From Rhizobium deserti (lineage in GTDB: Bacteria; Pseudomonadota; Alphaproteobacteria; Rhizobiales; Rhizobiaceae), in the NCBI RefSeq assembly GCF_004358025.1, contig NZ_SMTL01000001.1, positions 434,001 to 498,000 of the forward strand: a stretch of 64,000 bases of DNA, written 5' to 3'. The first letter of the stretch is position 1. The number at the start of each line of letters is the position of its first letter. The notes beneath the pieces were generated by a model. It was not told where the DNA came from. It ran no database searches and worked only from the letters and a program-made list of their open reading frames with translations. This document shows, piece by piece, positions 28,424-39,545 of this stretch. Position numbers and translations under genes: made by a program.

Positions 28424-29527
28424 GTGCGTTTGTCATCTCTGGCGAAGCAGGAAGCCTTTCTTATCGTCGCTCTCGTAACGGCCCTGCTCGGCTACATGTT
28501 CGAGCACACCATCCTTGAATTGGGTAAGACTGCGGCCCTTGTCGCAGCCGTCGTCTTTGTAGCCGTCATCATTATGGTATCGACGCGCGTTGCGCACCAC
28601 GCTGAAGTCCTGGCGCACAAGGTTGGCGATCCTTACGGAACGATGATCCTGACGCTCTCGGCGGTGGCGGTGGAAGTGCTGATCCTCGCAATCATGATGG
28701 GAACCACGTCCTCGCCGACCCTGGTTCGCGACACGATCTACTCCGCCGTCATGCTGGACATCAACGGCATCCTCGGGCTTGCGGCGCTCCTGGGCGGCCT
28801 CAGGCATGGAGAACAACCCTATAACGATGACTCCAGTCGCACCTACGGCGTGATGATCCTGACGGCGATGGGCATTTCCATGATCGTGCCGGAGTTCATC
28901 CCCCCTGATCGCTGGCACTATTATTCGGCCTTTACGATTGGTGCCATGATCGCTCTTTACGGCGTCTTCCTGAAGATGCAGGTGGGACCGCACAGCTACT
29001 TCTTCAGCTATACCTATCCCCGTGCCAAGACGCCCGGAGCGAAACCAAACGCCGAGCAGGATGCGGAACAGGAATCGGCTAAGCTCTCCATTGCGATCAT
29101 TCTGGCGGGCGTCATCATCATCGGCGTCCTGGCGGAATTCATGTCCGCCTTCATGAATTCCGGTTTGGAAGGATCGGGCGCCCCGCCGGCCCTTATGGCA
29201 GCCGTGGTCGCGGCGATTTCGGCCGCCCCGGAAATCCTCACCGCCATGCGTGCTGCCCTTCGCAATCGGATGCAGTCCGTGGTCAACATCGCCATGGGCG
29301 CATCGCTTTCCACCGTCATCCTGACCGTACCCGTCATGGAAGGCATTGCCTTGTATACAGGGCAGCCTTTCATCATGGCGATGAGCCCCGTTCAAACGGT
29401 GATGGTCGCCATCACCCTAATTGCGGCGGCCATCAATCTCAATGACGGTCACACCAATGCGATCGAAGGCATGACGCACTTCGTGCTGTTTGCTACCTTC
29501 ATCATGCTGACCGGGCTCGGGGTCTAG
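28424..29527 (+). CDS. chaA: Calcium/proton antiporter (ChaA-like, CaCA superfamily)
   Basis: A 367-residue inner-membrane protein with about eleven hydrophobic segments, starting at a GTG (28424) with AGGAG upstream. The two alpha-repeats of cation/Ca2+ exchangers are visible: GDPYGTMILTLSAVAVEVLILA in the first half and the related AAISAAPEILTAMRAALRNRMQSVVNIAMGASLSTVILTVP in the second. The acidic residues in VEVLI and APEIL should form the ion path. ChaA in E. coli extrudes Na+, K+ or Ca2+ in exchange for protons; the ion used here is inferred. It is monocistronic. Confidence 0.9.
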   Translation: MRLSSLAKQEAFLIVALVTALLGYMFEHTILELGKTAALVAAVVFVAVIIMVSTRVAHHAEVLAHKVGDPYGTMILTLSAVAVEVLILAIMMGTTSSPTLVRDTIYSAVMLDINGILGLAALLGGLRHGEQPYNDDSSRTYGVMILTAMGISMIVPEFIPPDRWHYYSAFTIGAMIALYGVFLKMQVGPHSYFFSYTYPRAKTPGAKPNAEQDAEQESAKLSIAIILAGVIIIGVLAEFMSAFMNSGLEGSGAPPALMAAVVAAISAAPEILTAMRAALRNRMQSVVNIAMGASLSTVILTVPVMEGIALYTGQPFIMAMSPVQTVMVAITLIAAAINLNDGHTNAIEGMTHFVLFATFIMLTGLGV

Positions 29528-29684
29528 ACGCGAGCTTGATCAATAGCTTGCCGCTGTGTGCGGAATCAGCTTTGGAGACCGTTCATGCAGGCTTGCCTCC
29601 TCTTTGCAGCAGTCGGGACCAGCATGAAAAGCCGGACGAGGACAAATGGCTTCCGCTTCTGGCGAAACGAATGGAGGAACTTCG

Positions 29685-30800
29685 ATGTCGACACCACCTT
29701 ATAGAGCCGATCATGTCGGCTCGCTTCTCCGCCCCGCATCCGTGAAGCAGGCGCGCAAGAAATTCTATGACGAGAAGAGCATCTCGGCCGAGCAATTGAA
29801 GGCGGTCGAGGATGAAGCGGTTCAAGATCTCGTCAGGCTGCAGGAGAGCGTCGGACTGAAGGTCGTCACCGATGGCGAAGCACGCCGTTCGTTCTGGCAC
29901 TATGACTTCCTTGGCAACCTTGATGGCTTCGAACTGGTCGAGCGGGAAGCAGACAAGGGCGTGACATTTCACGGCGTCAAGTTGCGACCGACCTTTCCGA
30001 CCATTACTGGCGAACTTGATTTCCCCGACGATCACCCGATGCTGGACCACTTCAGGTTCCTGGCGGCCAATACAAAGGTGACGCCGAAGATTTCCATCCC
30101 TGGGCCGAGCGTTGCGCATTACCGCACCGCCAAGTCCGACATTCATCCGCCGGCCTATCAGGATGTCGAAGCGCTGTTTGCCGACCTCGCGAGGACCTAC
30201 GCCAAGGCGGTCGCTAAGTTCTACGAAGCGGGCTGCCGCTACCTGCAGATGGACGACATCTATTTCGCCTATCTGGGCGACGAAAAGCAGCGTGCCATGA
30301 AACAGGCGGAAGGCTTCGACCCCGACTGGCTGATCGGCAAATATGCATGGATGATGCATGAGGCAATCAAAGATCGGCCGGCCGACATGCTGATTGGCAT
30401 GCATATGTGCCGCGGCAACTTCCGCTCCACCTGGGCTGCCGAAGGTGGTTATGATGCAGCCGCCGACGCAATCTTCAACCAGACCGGCGTCGACATGTTC
30501 TTTATGGAATACGACACCAAGCGGGCCGGTGGCTTGCAGCCGCTACGGCTGCTCCAGAAGGGCAAGCAGCGCGTTTATCCGGGCTTCATCACCACCAAGA
30601 CCGGCGATCTCGAAACTATCGACCATCTCCGCCGCCACTTCGACGAAGCGTCCAAACATGTGGATCTCGACCAACTCGGCATCGCCCCACAATGCGGCTT
30701 CGCCTCGACAGAAGAAGGCAATTCGATCACCGAGGACGACCAGACGCGCAAGCTCGAACTGGTCGTCAAGACGGCTGAAGCGATTTGGGGCGCGGCCTGA
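29685..30800 (+). CDS. Cobalamin-independent methionine synthase-like protein (MetE C-terminal type)
   Basis: A 371-residue TIM-barrel protein of the UROD/MetE-like superfamily (YxjG/YxjH group), corresponding to the catalytic C-terminal half of MetE without the N-terminal domain. The ATG at 29685 follows GGAGGA. Zinc-ligand candidates are His in HMCRGN (near residue 243), Glu in FMEYD (near residue 277) and Cys in PQCGFAST (near residue 337). HVGSLLRPASV and VVTDGEARR are typical of the group. The enzyme may methylate homocysteine or a related thiol, but physiological substrates for these short versions are unclear. Confidence 0.88.
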   Translation: MSTPPYRADHVGSLLRPASVKQARKKFYDEKSISAEQLKAVEDEAVQDLVRLQESVGLKVVTDGEARRSFWHYDFLGNLDGFELVEREADKGVTFHGVKLRPTFPTITGELDFPDDHPMLDHFRFLAANTKVTPKISIPGPSVAHYRTAKSDIHPPAYQDVEALFADLARTYAKAVAKFYEAGCRYLQMDDIYFAYLGDEKQRAMKQAEGFDPDWLIGKYAWMMHEAIKDRPADMLIGMHMCRGNFRSTWAAEGGYDAAADAIFNQTGVDMFFMEYDTKRAGGLQPLRLLQKGKQRVYPGFITTKTGDLETIDHLRRHFDEASKHVDLDQLGIAPQCGFASTEEGNSITEDDQTRKLELVVKTAEAIWGAA

Positions 30801-30806
30801 TCCTAC

Positions 30807-30840
30807 AAGCCGCAGGCATGTGCCGCCTGCGGCTTCTTTT
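30807..30840 (+). terminator. Intrinsic terminator of the MetE-like gene
   Basis: A perfect 11-bp stem, AAGCCGCAGGC at 30807-30817 and GCCTGCGGCTT at 30825-30835, with a 7-base loop, followed by CTTTT. Confidence 0.85.
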
Positions 30841-30904
30841 CACGGAACACAAGAAGTCCCGAAGGTGTTTCCCTGCTGAAACTACAGAAGCAAGGAAACA
30901 TTCG

Positions 30905-31411
30905 ATGAGCATTTTCGACAAGATCAAGAACGCCATTTTTGGCAGCGAGGCACATGCGGCTCCCATGCCGGAAACGACTGCTGCTGAACCCGCTGCCCGC
31001 CGCACATCTACCTCGGCGCCCTTGAACCCCGCCCCTTCCGCTGCCACTCCCTCGGTCGCCTCGGCACCTGCGCCGGCTTCCGCTCCTGCACCGACTGCAT
31101 CGACGACGGCATCCGCCGCATCGGCCACGCCCACTGCAGCCTCGCCGGCCCGCAGCGTCGACATCGAACCCATTCTTGACCAAGCCGTCAAGAAAAGTGG
31201 CCAGAAGCTGGAATGGCGGAAATCGATCGTCGACCTGATGAAGGCGCTCGATCTGGATTCCAGCCTTACCGCCCGCAAAGAACTGGCACATGAGCTGAAC
31301 TACACCGGCGATACCGATGATTCCGCCACCATGAACGTGTGGCTGCACAAGGCCCTGATGAAGAAGCTCGCCGAAAACGGCGGCAAGGTTCCGGCCGACC
31401 TCGCCGACTGA
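30905..31411 (+). CDS. DUF3597 domain-containing protein
   Basis: A 168-residue protein from the ATG at 30905 with AAGGAA upstream. The first 15 residues (MSIFDKIKNAIFG) form an amphipathic start typical of the family. An Ala/Pro/Ser/Thr-rich linker follows, about residues 17-85 with repeated APA-type units. The folded DUF3597 domain is at about 88-168 (VDIEPILDQAVKKSGQKLEW, ARKELAHELNYTGDTDDSATMNVWLHKALMKKL). The domain resembles a small helical module related to LysM-associated proteins. Function is unknown. The low-complexity linker makes length variation between strains likely. Confidence 0.85.
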   Translation: MSIFDKIKNAIFGSEAHAAPMPETTAAEPAARRTSTSAPLNPAPSAATPSVASAPAPASAPAPTASTTASAASATPTAASPARSVDIEPILDQAVKKSGQKLEWRKSIVDLMKALDLDSSLTARKELAHELNYTGDTDDSATMNVWLHKALMKKLAENGGKVPADLAD

Positions 31412-31436
31412 TCAACCCGTCAGACATACTGGCCGG

Positions 31437-31456
31437 GCCCGCCCTCAACGGCGGGC
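31437..31456 (+). terminator. Terminator-like hairpin after the DUF3597 gene
   Basis: GCCCGCC at 31437-31443 pairs with GGCGGGC at 31450-31456 around loop CTCAAC, followed by TCTTGT. The T tract is weak. Confidence 0.55.
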
Positions 31457-31619
31457 TCTTGTCGTTCAAGGCCGCGATAAATTAATCTTGAACAGCCTGT
31501 GTAGGGCGATCCGAACAGCACGCCCTAGATGTAATTCATCATCGGTCGGCACTTGTTTCACATCAGAGGCCACCGGGACGGAAAGAGCGGCGCCCGCCGC
31601 CCATTACAGGGAGTTTACG

Positions 31620-32885
31620 ATGAAACGTCTCAGCCTCTTGCTCGCTGGTTCCGCCCTGTCGGCCATAGTCGCGACAGCGCCTGCCCTTGGTCAGATGGAA
31701 GGGTTGCCGCCGGCGACCGGAGCGGAGGGTGTGGCACCCGGCAAGCCGGCCGAGACGCAAATGCCCAATGCCCGCAACCAGAAGCCCGCATTCGCCGGCC
31801 AGACGCGTGCGCCGCAGCCGGCTTCCATGCCAAAGATCGCAGCCACGGTCGTGGCCGAAGACCTGCCGCATCTTTGGGCGATGGAGTTCCTGCCCGACGG
31901 CCGCATGCTGGTGACTGCCAAGGCAGGCGCCATGCACATCGTTTCGGCACAAGGAGAAGCGGGACCGAAACTCGATGGGGTTCCGGATGTGCTGTCTGGT
32001 GGCCAAGGCGGGCTTCTCGACGTTGCGCTTGCGCCAGATTTTGCCTCGTCGAACATGATTTTCTTTTCCTTCTCTGAGGAACGAGACGACGGAAACGGTA
32101 CATCCGTGGCCTCCGCAAAGCTCGTGACCGACGACAAGGGCGGCGGCAAGCTGGAAAACGTCAAGGTGATTTTCCAGCAGATGCCCAGCTATGACGGCAA
32201 CAAGCATTTCGGCTCCCGTCTCGTCTTCGGCCCCAAGAATGAACTCTACGTCACGGTCGGCGAGCGATCGGATCCGGAGCCGCGGGTCCAGGCGCAGGAT
32301 CTGAACAGCGGCCTTGGCAAAGTCTTCCGCATCGACATGAATGGCAAGGCCGTTTCCGATAATCCATTTGCGGGTCGCGATGGAGCGCGTCCGGAAATCT
32401 GGTCCTTCGGGCACCGCAACCTCCAGTCTGCAGCGCTCGATGGGCAAGGTCGGCTTTGGACGGTGGAACACGGACCTCGGGGCGGCGACGAACTGAACCG
32501 GCCTGAGCCAGGCAAGAACTATGGCTGGCCGGAAGTCACTTACGGGATCGATTATTCGGGCCAGCCCATCGGCAAAGGCATTACGGCCATGAAGGAAACC
32601 GAACAGCCGGTCTATTACTGGGATCCGGTGATCGCTCCATCGGGCATGGCCTATTATGGTGCCGATGCCATTCCCGAATGGAAGGGTTCATTCCTGATCG
32701 GCGGCCTTGTCAGCCAGGGCATTGTCATCGTGCATATGGATGGAGACAAGGTCAGCCACGAGGAGCGCGTACCGCTGGAGGCTCGCATCCGCGATGTTAA
32801 AGTGGGGCCGGATGGCGCCGTCTATGCGGTCACCGAGGAGCGCGGCGGCGGAGAATCGAGCATCGTCCGGTTGACAAAGAGCTAG
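31620..32885 (+). CDS. PQQ-dependent soluble aldose dehydrogenase (sugar dehydrogenase)
   Basis: A 421-residue exported beta-propeller enzyme. The start is the ATG at 31620, with AGGGAG upstream. A signal peptide is obvious (MKRLSLLLAGSALSAIVATAPALG). Residues 24-70 are a Pro/Ala-rich spacer, and the catalytic domain starts near residue 72. Motifs of soluble glucose/aldose dehydrogenases are GGLLDVALAPDF (DVALAPDF), GSRLVFGPKNELYVTVGER and WTVEHGPRGGDELN. The enzyme should oxidise aldoses in the periplasm if PQQ is supplied. No PQQ biosynthesis gene is in the window. Confidence 0.9.
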   Translation: MKRLSLLLAGSALSAIVATAPALGQMEGLPPATGAEGVAPGKPAETQMPNARNQKPAFAGQTRAPQPASMPKIAATVVAEDLPHLWAMEFLPDGRMLVTAKAGAMHIVSAQGEAGPKLDGVPDVLSGGQGGLLDVALAPDFASSNMIFFSFSEERDDGNGTSVASAKLVTDDKGGGKLENVKVIFQQMPSYDGNKHFGSRLVFGPKNELYVTVGERSDPEPRVQAQDLNSGLGKVFRIDMNGKAVSDNPFAGRDGARPEIWSFGHRNLQSAALDGQGRLWTVEHGPRGGDELNRPEPGKNYGWPEVTYGIDYSGQPIGKGITAMKETEQPVYYWDPVIAPSGMAYYGADAIPEWKGSFLIGGLVSQGIVIVHMDGDKVSHEERVPLEARIRDVKVGPDGAVYAVTEERGGGESSIVRLTKS

Positions 32886-32891
32886 AAGTGA

Positions 32892-32924
32892 AATGGAAGC
32901 CGGCCACTATGGCTGGCTTCCATT
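32892..32924. terminator. Bidirectional stem-loop between two convergent genes
   Basis: A 15-bp near-perfect stem (AATGGAAGCC at 32892-32901 with GGCTTCCATT at 32915-32924, extended by GGCCA and TGGCT) separates the sugar dehydrogenase gene from convergent aatA. There is no T run on the plus side. The position suggests that it ends both transcripts. Confidence 0.65.
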
Positions 32925-32941
32925 GAGACCAGGAGCAGAGA

Positions 32942-34810
<1,869 letters not shown>

Positions 34811-35026
34811 ATGGCCGAGACTGGCATTGTAAAATTCTTCAATACCGACAAGGGCTTCGGCTTCATCAAGCCAGACAATGGTGGCGCCGACATCTTTGTC
34901 CATATTTCTGCTGTACAGGCTTCCGGCCTGTCCGGCCTGACTGAAAATCAGAAGGTAAGCTTCGACACGGAACCAGATCGCCGCGGAAAAGGCCCGAAAG
35001 CGGTCAATCTGCAGATCGCTGGTTGA
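34811..35026 (+). CDS. Cold-shock domain protein
   Basis: A 71-residue CspA-like OB-fold protein that binds single-stranded RNA or DNA and melts RNA structure. The RNP1 motif is KGFGFIKPD (about residues 14-22) and RNP2 is DIFVHISAV (about 27-35). The ATG at 34811 follows AAAGGA. It probably is induced by cold or stress, given its long leader. Rhizobial genomes carry several such genes, so no specific csp letter is assigned. Confidence 0.93.
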   Translation: MAETGIVKFFNTDKGFGFIKPDNGGADIFVHISAVQASGLSGLTENQKVSFDTEPDRRGKGPKAVNLQIAG

Positions 35027-35053
35027 GCCTTCAAGGCTTCGAACGCGTTGGAG

Positions 35054-35079
35054 CCCGGCAGTCATGCCGGGTTTTTTTT
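35054..35079 (+). terminator. Intrinsic terminator of the cold-shock gene
   Basis: CCCGGCA at 35054-35060 pairs with TGCCGGG at 35065-35071 around loop GTCA, followed by eight T. A textbook terminator. Confidence 0.9.
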
Positions 35080-35110
35080 CGCCATCAGCTTAGGTTGATG
35101 GCTCGGGCAG

Positions 35111-35758
35111 CTAGAGATCTTTGAGGAATGGATTGCTGCGGCACTCGTCGCCGATCCTGCTTCCGGATCCATGGCCGCAGATGAAGCCGACCTCATCGCC
35201 AAGTGGCAGTACTTTATTCTTGATGGATGAGAGCAATGTCTGGTGATCACCGCCGGGAAGGTCGGTGCGCCCGGTCGATCCGTTGAAGAGTACGTCACCG
35301 AGATGGGCAAAGCCATGTTGACGGCTGTAATAGATTACGTGGCCGGGTGAATGACCGGGGCAGTGAAATACTTCGAAGACATGATCTCCAAAGGTGACCT
35401 TGTCGCCCTCTTCAAGCCAACGATCCGGCACGAGATTGCGAACCGCCATCCGCACACCAAATCGCTCTGCCTGGGTTTCCAGCCGCTCCAGCAGCGGAAG
35501 ATCTGCCTTATGAGGACCGATCACCTCGATCTTCAACGCCTGGCGTAGTTCGTCAGCGCCGCCGGCATGGTCGATATGACCGTGCGTCAACCAGATTTCC
35601 TTCAGCGTCAGACGGTTTTCCTCGACCGCTTGAAGGATGACCGGCACATCACCGCCCGGATCGATGACAATGCCCTCGCGGGTTTCGTCGTCGAAGAGAA
35701 TGGTGCAGTTCTGCTGGAATGGCGTTACCGGAATGATGACGGCTTGTAGCTTGCCCAT
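35111..35758 (-). CDS. MBL-fold metallohydrolase, glyoxalase II-like (YcbL type)
   Basis: A 215-residue metallo-beta-lactamase-fold hydrolase. Zinc-binding THGHIDHAGG near residue 58 and further His/Asp ligands in HCPGHSPGHV and HLGDVLFNGSTGRTD are complete. The absence of the glyoxalase II C-terminal substrate domain and the length of about 215 fit the short YcbL group, which hydrolyses thioesters such as S-lactoylglutathione slowly. The ATG at 35758 follows GAGGCATC. It is convergent with the cold-shock gene. Confidence 0.9.
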   Translation of the reverse strand: MGKLQAVIIPVTPFQQNCTILFDDETREGIVIDPGGDVPVILQAVEENRLTLKEIWLTHGHIDHAGGADELRQALKIEVIGPHKADLPLLERLETQAERFGVRMAVRNLVPDRWLEEGDKVTFGDHVFEVFHCPGHSPGHVIYYSRQHGFAHLGDVLFNGSTGRTDLPGGDHQTLLSSIKNKVLPLGDEVGFICGHGSGSRIGDECRSNPFLKDL

Positions 35759-35827
35759 GATGCCTCGGCTTAAGCAATAAGATGAGCCGGGGTATAACGA
35801 TAAACTTAGGGCTTTTCAGCCACAAAA

Positions 35828-36025
35828 TCAGTTAGCGGCAGCGACAGTCATATAGCGGGTCTCGGCCGAAACCGGGGGCGCGAGCGAAACCGTTGCAAGC
35901 AGGAATGCGGACACGACGATCTTCAGCGTGATTACGGTTACGAAAACCGGCCGCAGCGTATGCGCCGTCGTCGAGGAGCTTGCCATTTCGATGGGGGGCA
36001 TGGCGGCATAAGTGTGGGCGGACAT
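35828..36025 (-). CDS. Small membrane protein of unknown function
   Basis: A 65-residue protein from the ATG at 36025 with GGAGAG upstream. An N-terminal polar segment (MSAHTYAAMPPIEMASSSTT) is followed by a single hydrophobic helix (VFVTVITLKIVVSAFLLATVSLA) and a short tail with a possible signal-peptidase-like AxA (VSAETRY). It is divergent from petP with a 261-base gap. I recognise no family. Coding status is supported by the ribosome-binding site and helix, not by homology. Confidence 0.5.
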   Translation of the reverse strand: MSAHTYAAMPPIEMASSSTTAHTLRPVFVTVITLKIVVSAFLLATVSLAPPVSAETRYMTVAAAN

Positions 36026-36286
36026 TTGCATTCTCTCCAGTCTATCTGGCCACTTCAATGGCCCGGAGGCGGAAAGGTTCCGCTCTTCTCAACCGGAACA
36101 TTCAGCAAGGCCGCAGCAGTCAAGCGGATGCACTGCGGATAACGAGCGGGGGGTGGCGCCCATGTGCCACAGCAAGAAATGCTGTTGATTGTTCAACCGG
36201 TTCGCGCTTTATCACCAGCAACCGGATAACGTGTGTATTGATGCGATCCGCCTCGGCGAGGCACCTCAACGCGAAAGGGAACTGCA

Positions 36287-36817
36287 GTGCCGCCTGCATC
36301 GACGGGAAAATCCGCGAAGAGGGTCCTGCCGCCGATGCCGGCTGTGGACGAAGCCCAGATCGATTTCGAAGCCATTGAGCTGCTATTCTTTGCTTACCGC
36401 GATTTTGTTTCCGATCCGGATGCTATCCTCGCCAATCTGGGTATGGGGCGCGCGCACCACCGCGTCGTTTATTTTGTCTGCCGCCAACCCGGCATGATGG
36501 TCACCGATCTCCTCGACACGCTGCAGATTACAAAGCAGAGCCTGGCGCGGGTTCTCAAGCACCTGATCGACATGGGTTACATCCGGCAGATGGCCGGCGC
36601 CAAGGACCGTCGGCAGCGTCGTCTTTATCCGACGCTTGCCGGCCGGGAACTGGCGCTTGCCCTGTCGGAGCCGCAATCGCGTCGTATCGCCCGCGCCATG
36701 GAAGCCCTCACTCCCGAAATGCGCCAGCATGTGAAGCTGTTCCTGCAGCGCATGCGTGGTCGAGACCCGAATATCGAACTTCCCGTGCGCGACTTGGACG
36801 AAAGCCAGGATCTTTGA
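36287..36817 (+). CDS. petP: MarR family transcriptional regulator PetP
   Basis: A 176-residue winged helix-turn-helix regulator, started at a GTG (36287); an ATG at 36335 (MPAVDEAQ) is an alternative with GAGGGT upstream. The DNA-binding region is LGMGRAHHRVVYFVCRQPGMMVTDLLDTLQITKQSLARVLKHLIDMGYI. It forms an operon with the response regulator, one base apart, as petP-petR does in Rhodobacter, where the pair was found as required for growth and linked to cytochrome bc1 genes. The targets here are unknown, although petABC does lie elsewhere in this window. Confidence 0.75.
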   Translation: MPPASTGKSAKRVLPPMPAVDEAQIDFEAIELLFFAYRDFVSDPDAILANLGMGRAHHRVVYFVCRQPGMMVTDLLDTLQITKQSLARVLKHLIDMGYIRQMAGAKDRRQRRLYPTLAGRELALALSEPQSRRIARAMEALTPEMRQHVKLFLQRMRGRDPNIELPVRDLDESQDL

Positions 36818-36818
36818 G

Positions 36819-37517
36819 ATGACAGCGACACCTCCCCTGGACGATGCCCCTCACCTTCTGGTCGTCGACGACGATACCCGCATCCGTGACCTGCTGAACC
36901 GCTTCCTGATGGAGCAGGGCTTTCGCATCACGGTCGCCGGCGATGCGGCCGAAGCCCGGCGCAAACTTGAGGGGATCCATTTCGACCTGATCATCCTCGA
37001 CGTCATGATGCCGGGAGAATCCGGGATTTCGCTGACCCAATCGCTCTACCAGAAGAAGACCACGCCGGTCATCCTGCTGACAGCCCGCGCCGAGGCTGAA
37101 TCCCGAATTGCCGGTCTGGAAGCCGGTGCCGACGATTACCTGGCAAAGCCCTTCGATCCGCGTGAACTCGTATTGCGCATCAACAACATCCTGCGGCGCA
37201 GCAGTTCGGCCGATGCGCCGAAGATCGAGCAGATCATGTTCGGCCCCTTTACCTTCTCCATACCCCGTAAGGAATTGCGCAAGGCGGCAGAAACCATTCG
37301 CCTGACCGACCGGGAGCAGGAAATCATGCTGCTTTTTGCCCTTCGCGCCGGCGACACCATTCCGCGCCACGAGCTGATCGGCGACGATGCAGATGTCGGC
37401 GAGCGGACGATCGACGTGCAGATCAATCGGCTGCGGCGCAAGATCGAGGAGGATCCCGCCAATCCGGTCTATCTTCAGACAGTGCGCGGCATAGGGTATC
37501 GGCTGAGCATCGACTGA
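36819..37517 (+). CDS. petR: OmpR-family response regulator PetR
   Basis: A 232-residue two-component response regulator. The receiver has acidic residues VVDDD, the phosphoryl-accepting Asp in LIILDVMMPGESG (about residue 62) and the conserved Lys in DDYLAKPFDPRELVLRI. The C-terminal winged helix carries RTIDVQINRLRRKIEEDP and VRGIGYRL. The ATG at 36819 lies one base after the petP stop. A histidine kinase follows after 27 bases, so sensor, regulator and MarR partner form one unit. Confidence 0.85.
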   Translation: MTATPPLDDAPHLLVVDDDTRIRDLLNRFLMEQGFRITVAGDAAEARRKLEGIHFDLIILDVMMPGESGISLTQSLYQKKTTPVILLTARAEAESRIAGLEAGADDYLAKPFDPRELVLRINNILRRSSSADAPKIEQIMFGPFTFSIPRKELRKAAETIRLTDREQEIMLLFALRAGDTIPRHELIGDDADVGERTIDVQINRLRRKIEEDPANPVYLQTVRGIGYRLSID

Positions 37518-37544
37518 TGCGGGGAAAGGCTAGCGGACGGCACA

Positions 37545-38924
37545 ATGGCATTTCTTGAAACGCTGAAGCGCGACATTGGCCGCCTTGCCCTGCCGGGATG
37601 GCGTCCGCTGGCGCGCTGGCTGCGCCGTCGTCTGCCGACCGGCCTCTACACCCGCTCGCTGCTGATCGTGATCCTTCCGATGCTGCTGCTGCAGACGGTC
37701 GTTGCAGCTCTCTTCATGGAACGTCATTGGCGCATGGTCACTGAGCGCCTTTCGGAAGGCACTATCCGCGACATTGCCGGGATAATCGAAGTCATCAGGA
37801 CATATCCGCAAGACAGCAATTACGACGCGATCACCCGGATTGCTGACGAGTCACTCAATCTGACCATTGCTGTCGAGGACAAAGGGCAGCTTCCGCCGCC
37901 ACGTCCGCGTCCCTTTTTCTCGATCCTCGATGACATCCTCGCCGATCAGATCAATAGCCAGATCAAGATGCCCTTCTGGATCGACTCCGTCGGGGACAGC
38001 CGTCTAGTCGAGATCCGCGTCAAGATCGACGAGCGGGTGCTGCGCGTCTTTGCCCGCCGCGGCTCGACCTATGCATCCAATACACATATCTTCCTCATCT
38101 GGATGATCGGGACGGCTTTCGTGCTGGTGCTGATCTCCATCCTCTTCCTGCGCGGCCAGATCCGCCCGATCCTGAGACTGGCCGAAGCTGCGGAAAGTTT
38201 CGGCAAGGGACAGAAGAACGAAAGCTATTCGCCCCGCGGCGCCGACGAGGTGCGAAGGGCGGGCCTAGCCTTCATCCAGATGCGCGAGCGGATCGAACGT
38301 CAGATGGAGCAGCGCACGGCCATGCTGGCCGGCATCAGCCACGACCTGCGCACCATATTGACCCGCTTCAAGCTGCAACTGGCGCTTGCCGGCAACAAGC
38401 CGGAGCTCGCCGGCATGAGCCAGGATGTCGATGACATGCAGTCCATGTTGGAGGGCTATCTCGCTTTCGCCAAGGGCGAGGCCGAAGAAGACTTCGGGGA
38501 GCTTCGGCTGAGCGAGTTCCTGGAGAAGCTGCGCGGCGAGTTCTCGTTGAGCGGCAAGACGCTCACTTACCGAATCGAAGGCGAGGATCAGATCGCCGTT
38601 CGGCCGAATGCTTTCGCACGGCTGGTCGGCAATCTTGTTTCAAACAGCGAGCGCTACGCCACCAGCCTCAACATAGAGGCCACTCATAACGCAAAATGGC
38701 TGACGCTGGTCCTCGACGACGACGGACCTGGCATTCCGCCGGATGCTCGTGAAGAGGTGTTCAAACCCTTCTTCCGGCTCGATGAAGCACGCAATCTGGA
38801 TGCATCCGGCACCGGCCTCGGCCTTGCCATCGCCCGCGATATCGCTCGCTCCCATGGCGGCAACGTCACCCTTGCCGACAGCCCCAAAGGCGGCCTCCGG
38901 GCAATCGTGCGGCTGCCGGCCTGA
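37545..38924 (+). CDS. Sensor histidine kinase (EnvZ-like), cognate of PetR
   Basis: A 459-residue inner-membrane kinase. Transmembrane helices at about residues 42-60 and 185-205 flank a periplasmic sensor region of about 125 residues. A HAMP follows (IRPILRLAEAAESFGKGQ). The H-box is GISHDLRTILTRFKLQLALA, with phospho-His near residue 266. N box LVGNLVSNSERYA and G boxes DDDGPGIP and GTGLGLAIARDIARSHGG are complete. The ATG follows the petR stop by 27 bases. The signal is unknown. EnvZ-like means architecture, not osmosensing. Confidence 0.88.
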   Translation: MAFLETLKRDIGRLALPGWRPLARWLRRRLPTGLYTRSLLIVILPMLLLQTVVAALFMERHWRMVTERLSEGTIRDIAGIIEVIRTYPQDSNYDAITRIADESLNLTIAVEDKGQLPPPRPRPFFSILDDILADQINSQIKMPFWIDSVGDSRLVEIRVKIDERVLRVFARRGSTYASNTHIFLIWMIGTAFVLVLISILFLRGQIRPILRLAEAAESFGKGQKNESYSPRGADEVRRAGLAFIQMRERIERQMEQRTAMLAGISHDLRTILTRFKLQLALAGNKPELAGMSQDVDDMQSMLEGYLAFAKGEAEEDFGELRLSEFLEKLRGEFSLSGKTLTYRIEGEDQIAVRPNAFARLVGNLVSNSERYATSLNIEATHNAKWLTLVLDDDGPGIPPDAREEVFKPFFRLDEARNLDASGTGLGLAIARDIARSHGGNVTLADSPKGGLRAIVRLPA

Positions 38925-38942
38925 GCCTGAAACGAGGACAGC

Positions 38943-39524
38943 ATGACCGTCGACATTTCCGACATGACCTGGCTCAATCCGCCGCCGGAAAGCCGCGCGG
39001 CAGGCGGTCGGCTGATTGGGCGGTCCGGCTTCGAGACAGATTTCTGGCAGAACACTTATTACGGATTTCAACGCGACAGCGGCCATTTTCTGCACCGGCG
39101 ACGGCAGGGCGATTTTACCGCTGAGACATGCTTTGTCGGAGACTATCAGGCGCTTTACGACCAGGCGGGCCTGATGGTCCGCTTCGACGACAAGCACTGG
39201 ATGAAATGCGGTATCGAATACACTGACGGCGCCCGTCATTTCAGCACGGTCGTCACCAATGGCCGATCTGATTGGTCGGCCTTCCGTTTGCCCGATGATT
39301 TCACCGAATTAGCTGTCAAGGTCACTCGGATGGGCGACGCGCTCTTCATCCAATACAGAACCGATGCGCAGCCGGATTGGCGTATGGCAAGGCTTGCCTA
39401 TTTCTCGCCAGAATATGTGGAGCTGTCCGTCGGCATGATGTTCTGCTCGCCGCAGCGGCAGGGCTTCGAGGTGGAATTCCGCTCCTTCAGCATCGGCGAC
39501 GTCCGGAACCGCGACATCCATTAG
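38943..39524 (+). CDS. DUF1349 domain-containing protein
   Basis: A 193-residue beta-sandwich (concanavalin-like) protein related to yeast regulators of conidiation YGR130/DUF1349. Its pattern is DFWQNTYYGFQRDSGHFL, DYQALYDQAGLMVRFDDKHWMKCGIEYTDG and LSVGMMFCSPQRQGFEVEFRSFSIG. No signal peptide is present. GAGGA precedes the ATG, and the gene lies 18 bases after the kinase gene, so it is probably cotranscribed with the petPR kinase unit. The ligand or substrate is unknown; a carbohydrate role is suggested only by fold. Confidence 0.85.
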   Translation: MTVDISDMTWLNPPPESRAAGGRLIGRSGFETDFWQNTYYGFQRDSGHFLHRRRQGDFTAETCFVGDYQALYDQAGLMVRFDDKHWMKCGIEYTDGARHFSTVVTNGRSDWSAFRLPDDFTELAVKVTRMGDALFIQYRTDAQPDWRMARLAYFSPEYVELSVGMMFCSPQRQGFEVEFRSFSIGDVRNRDIH

Positions 39525-39545
39525 ACGCCGCCGGCTTCAAGCGAG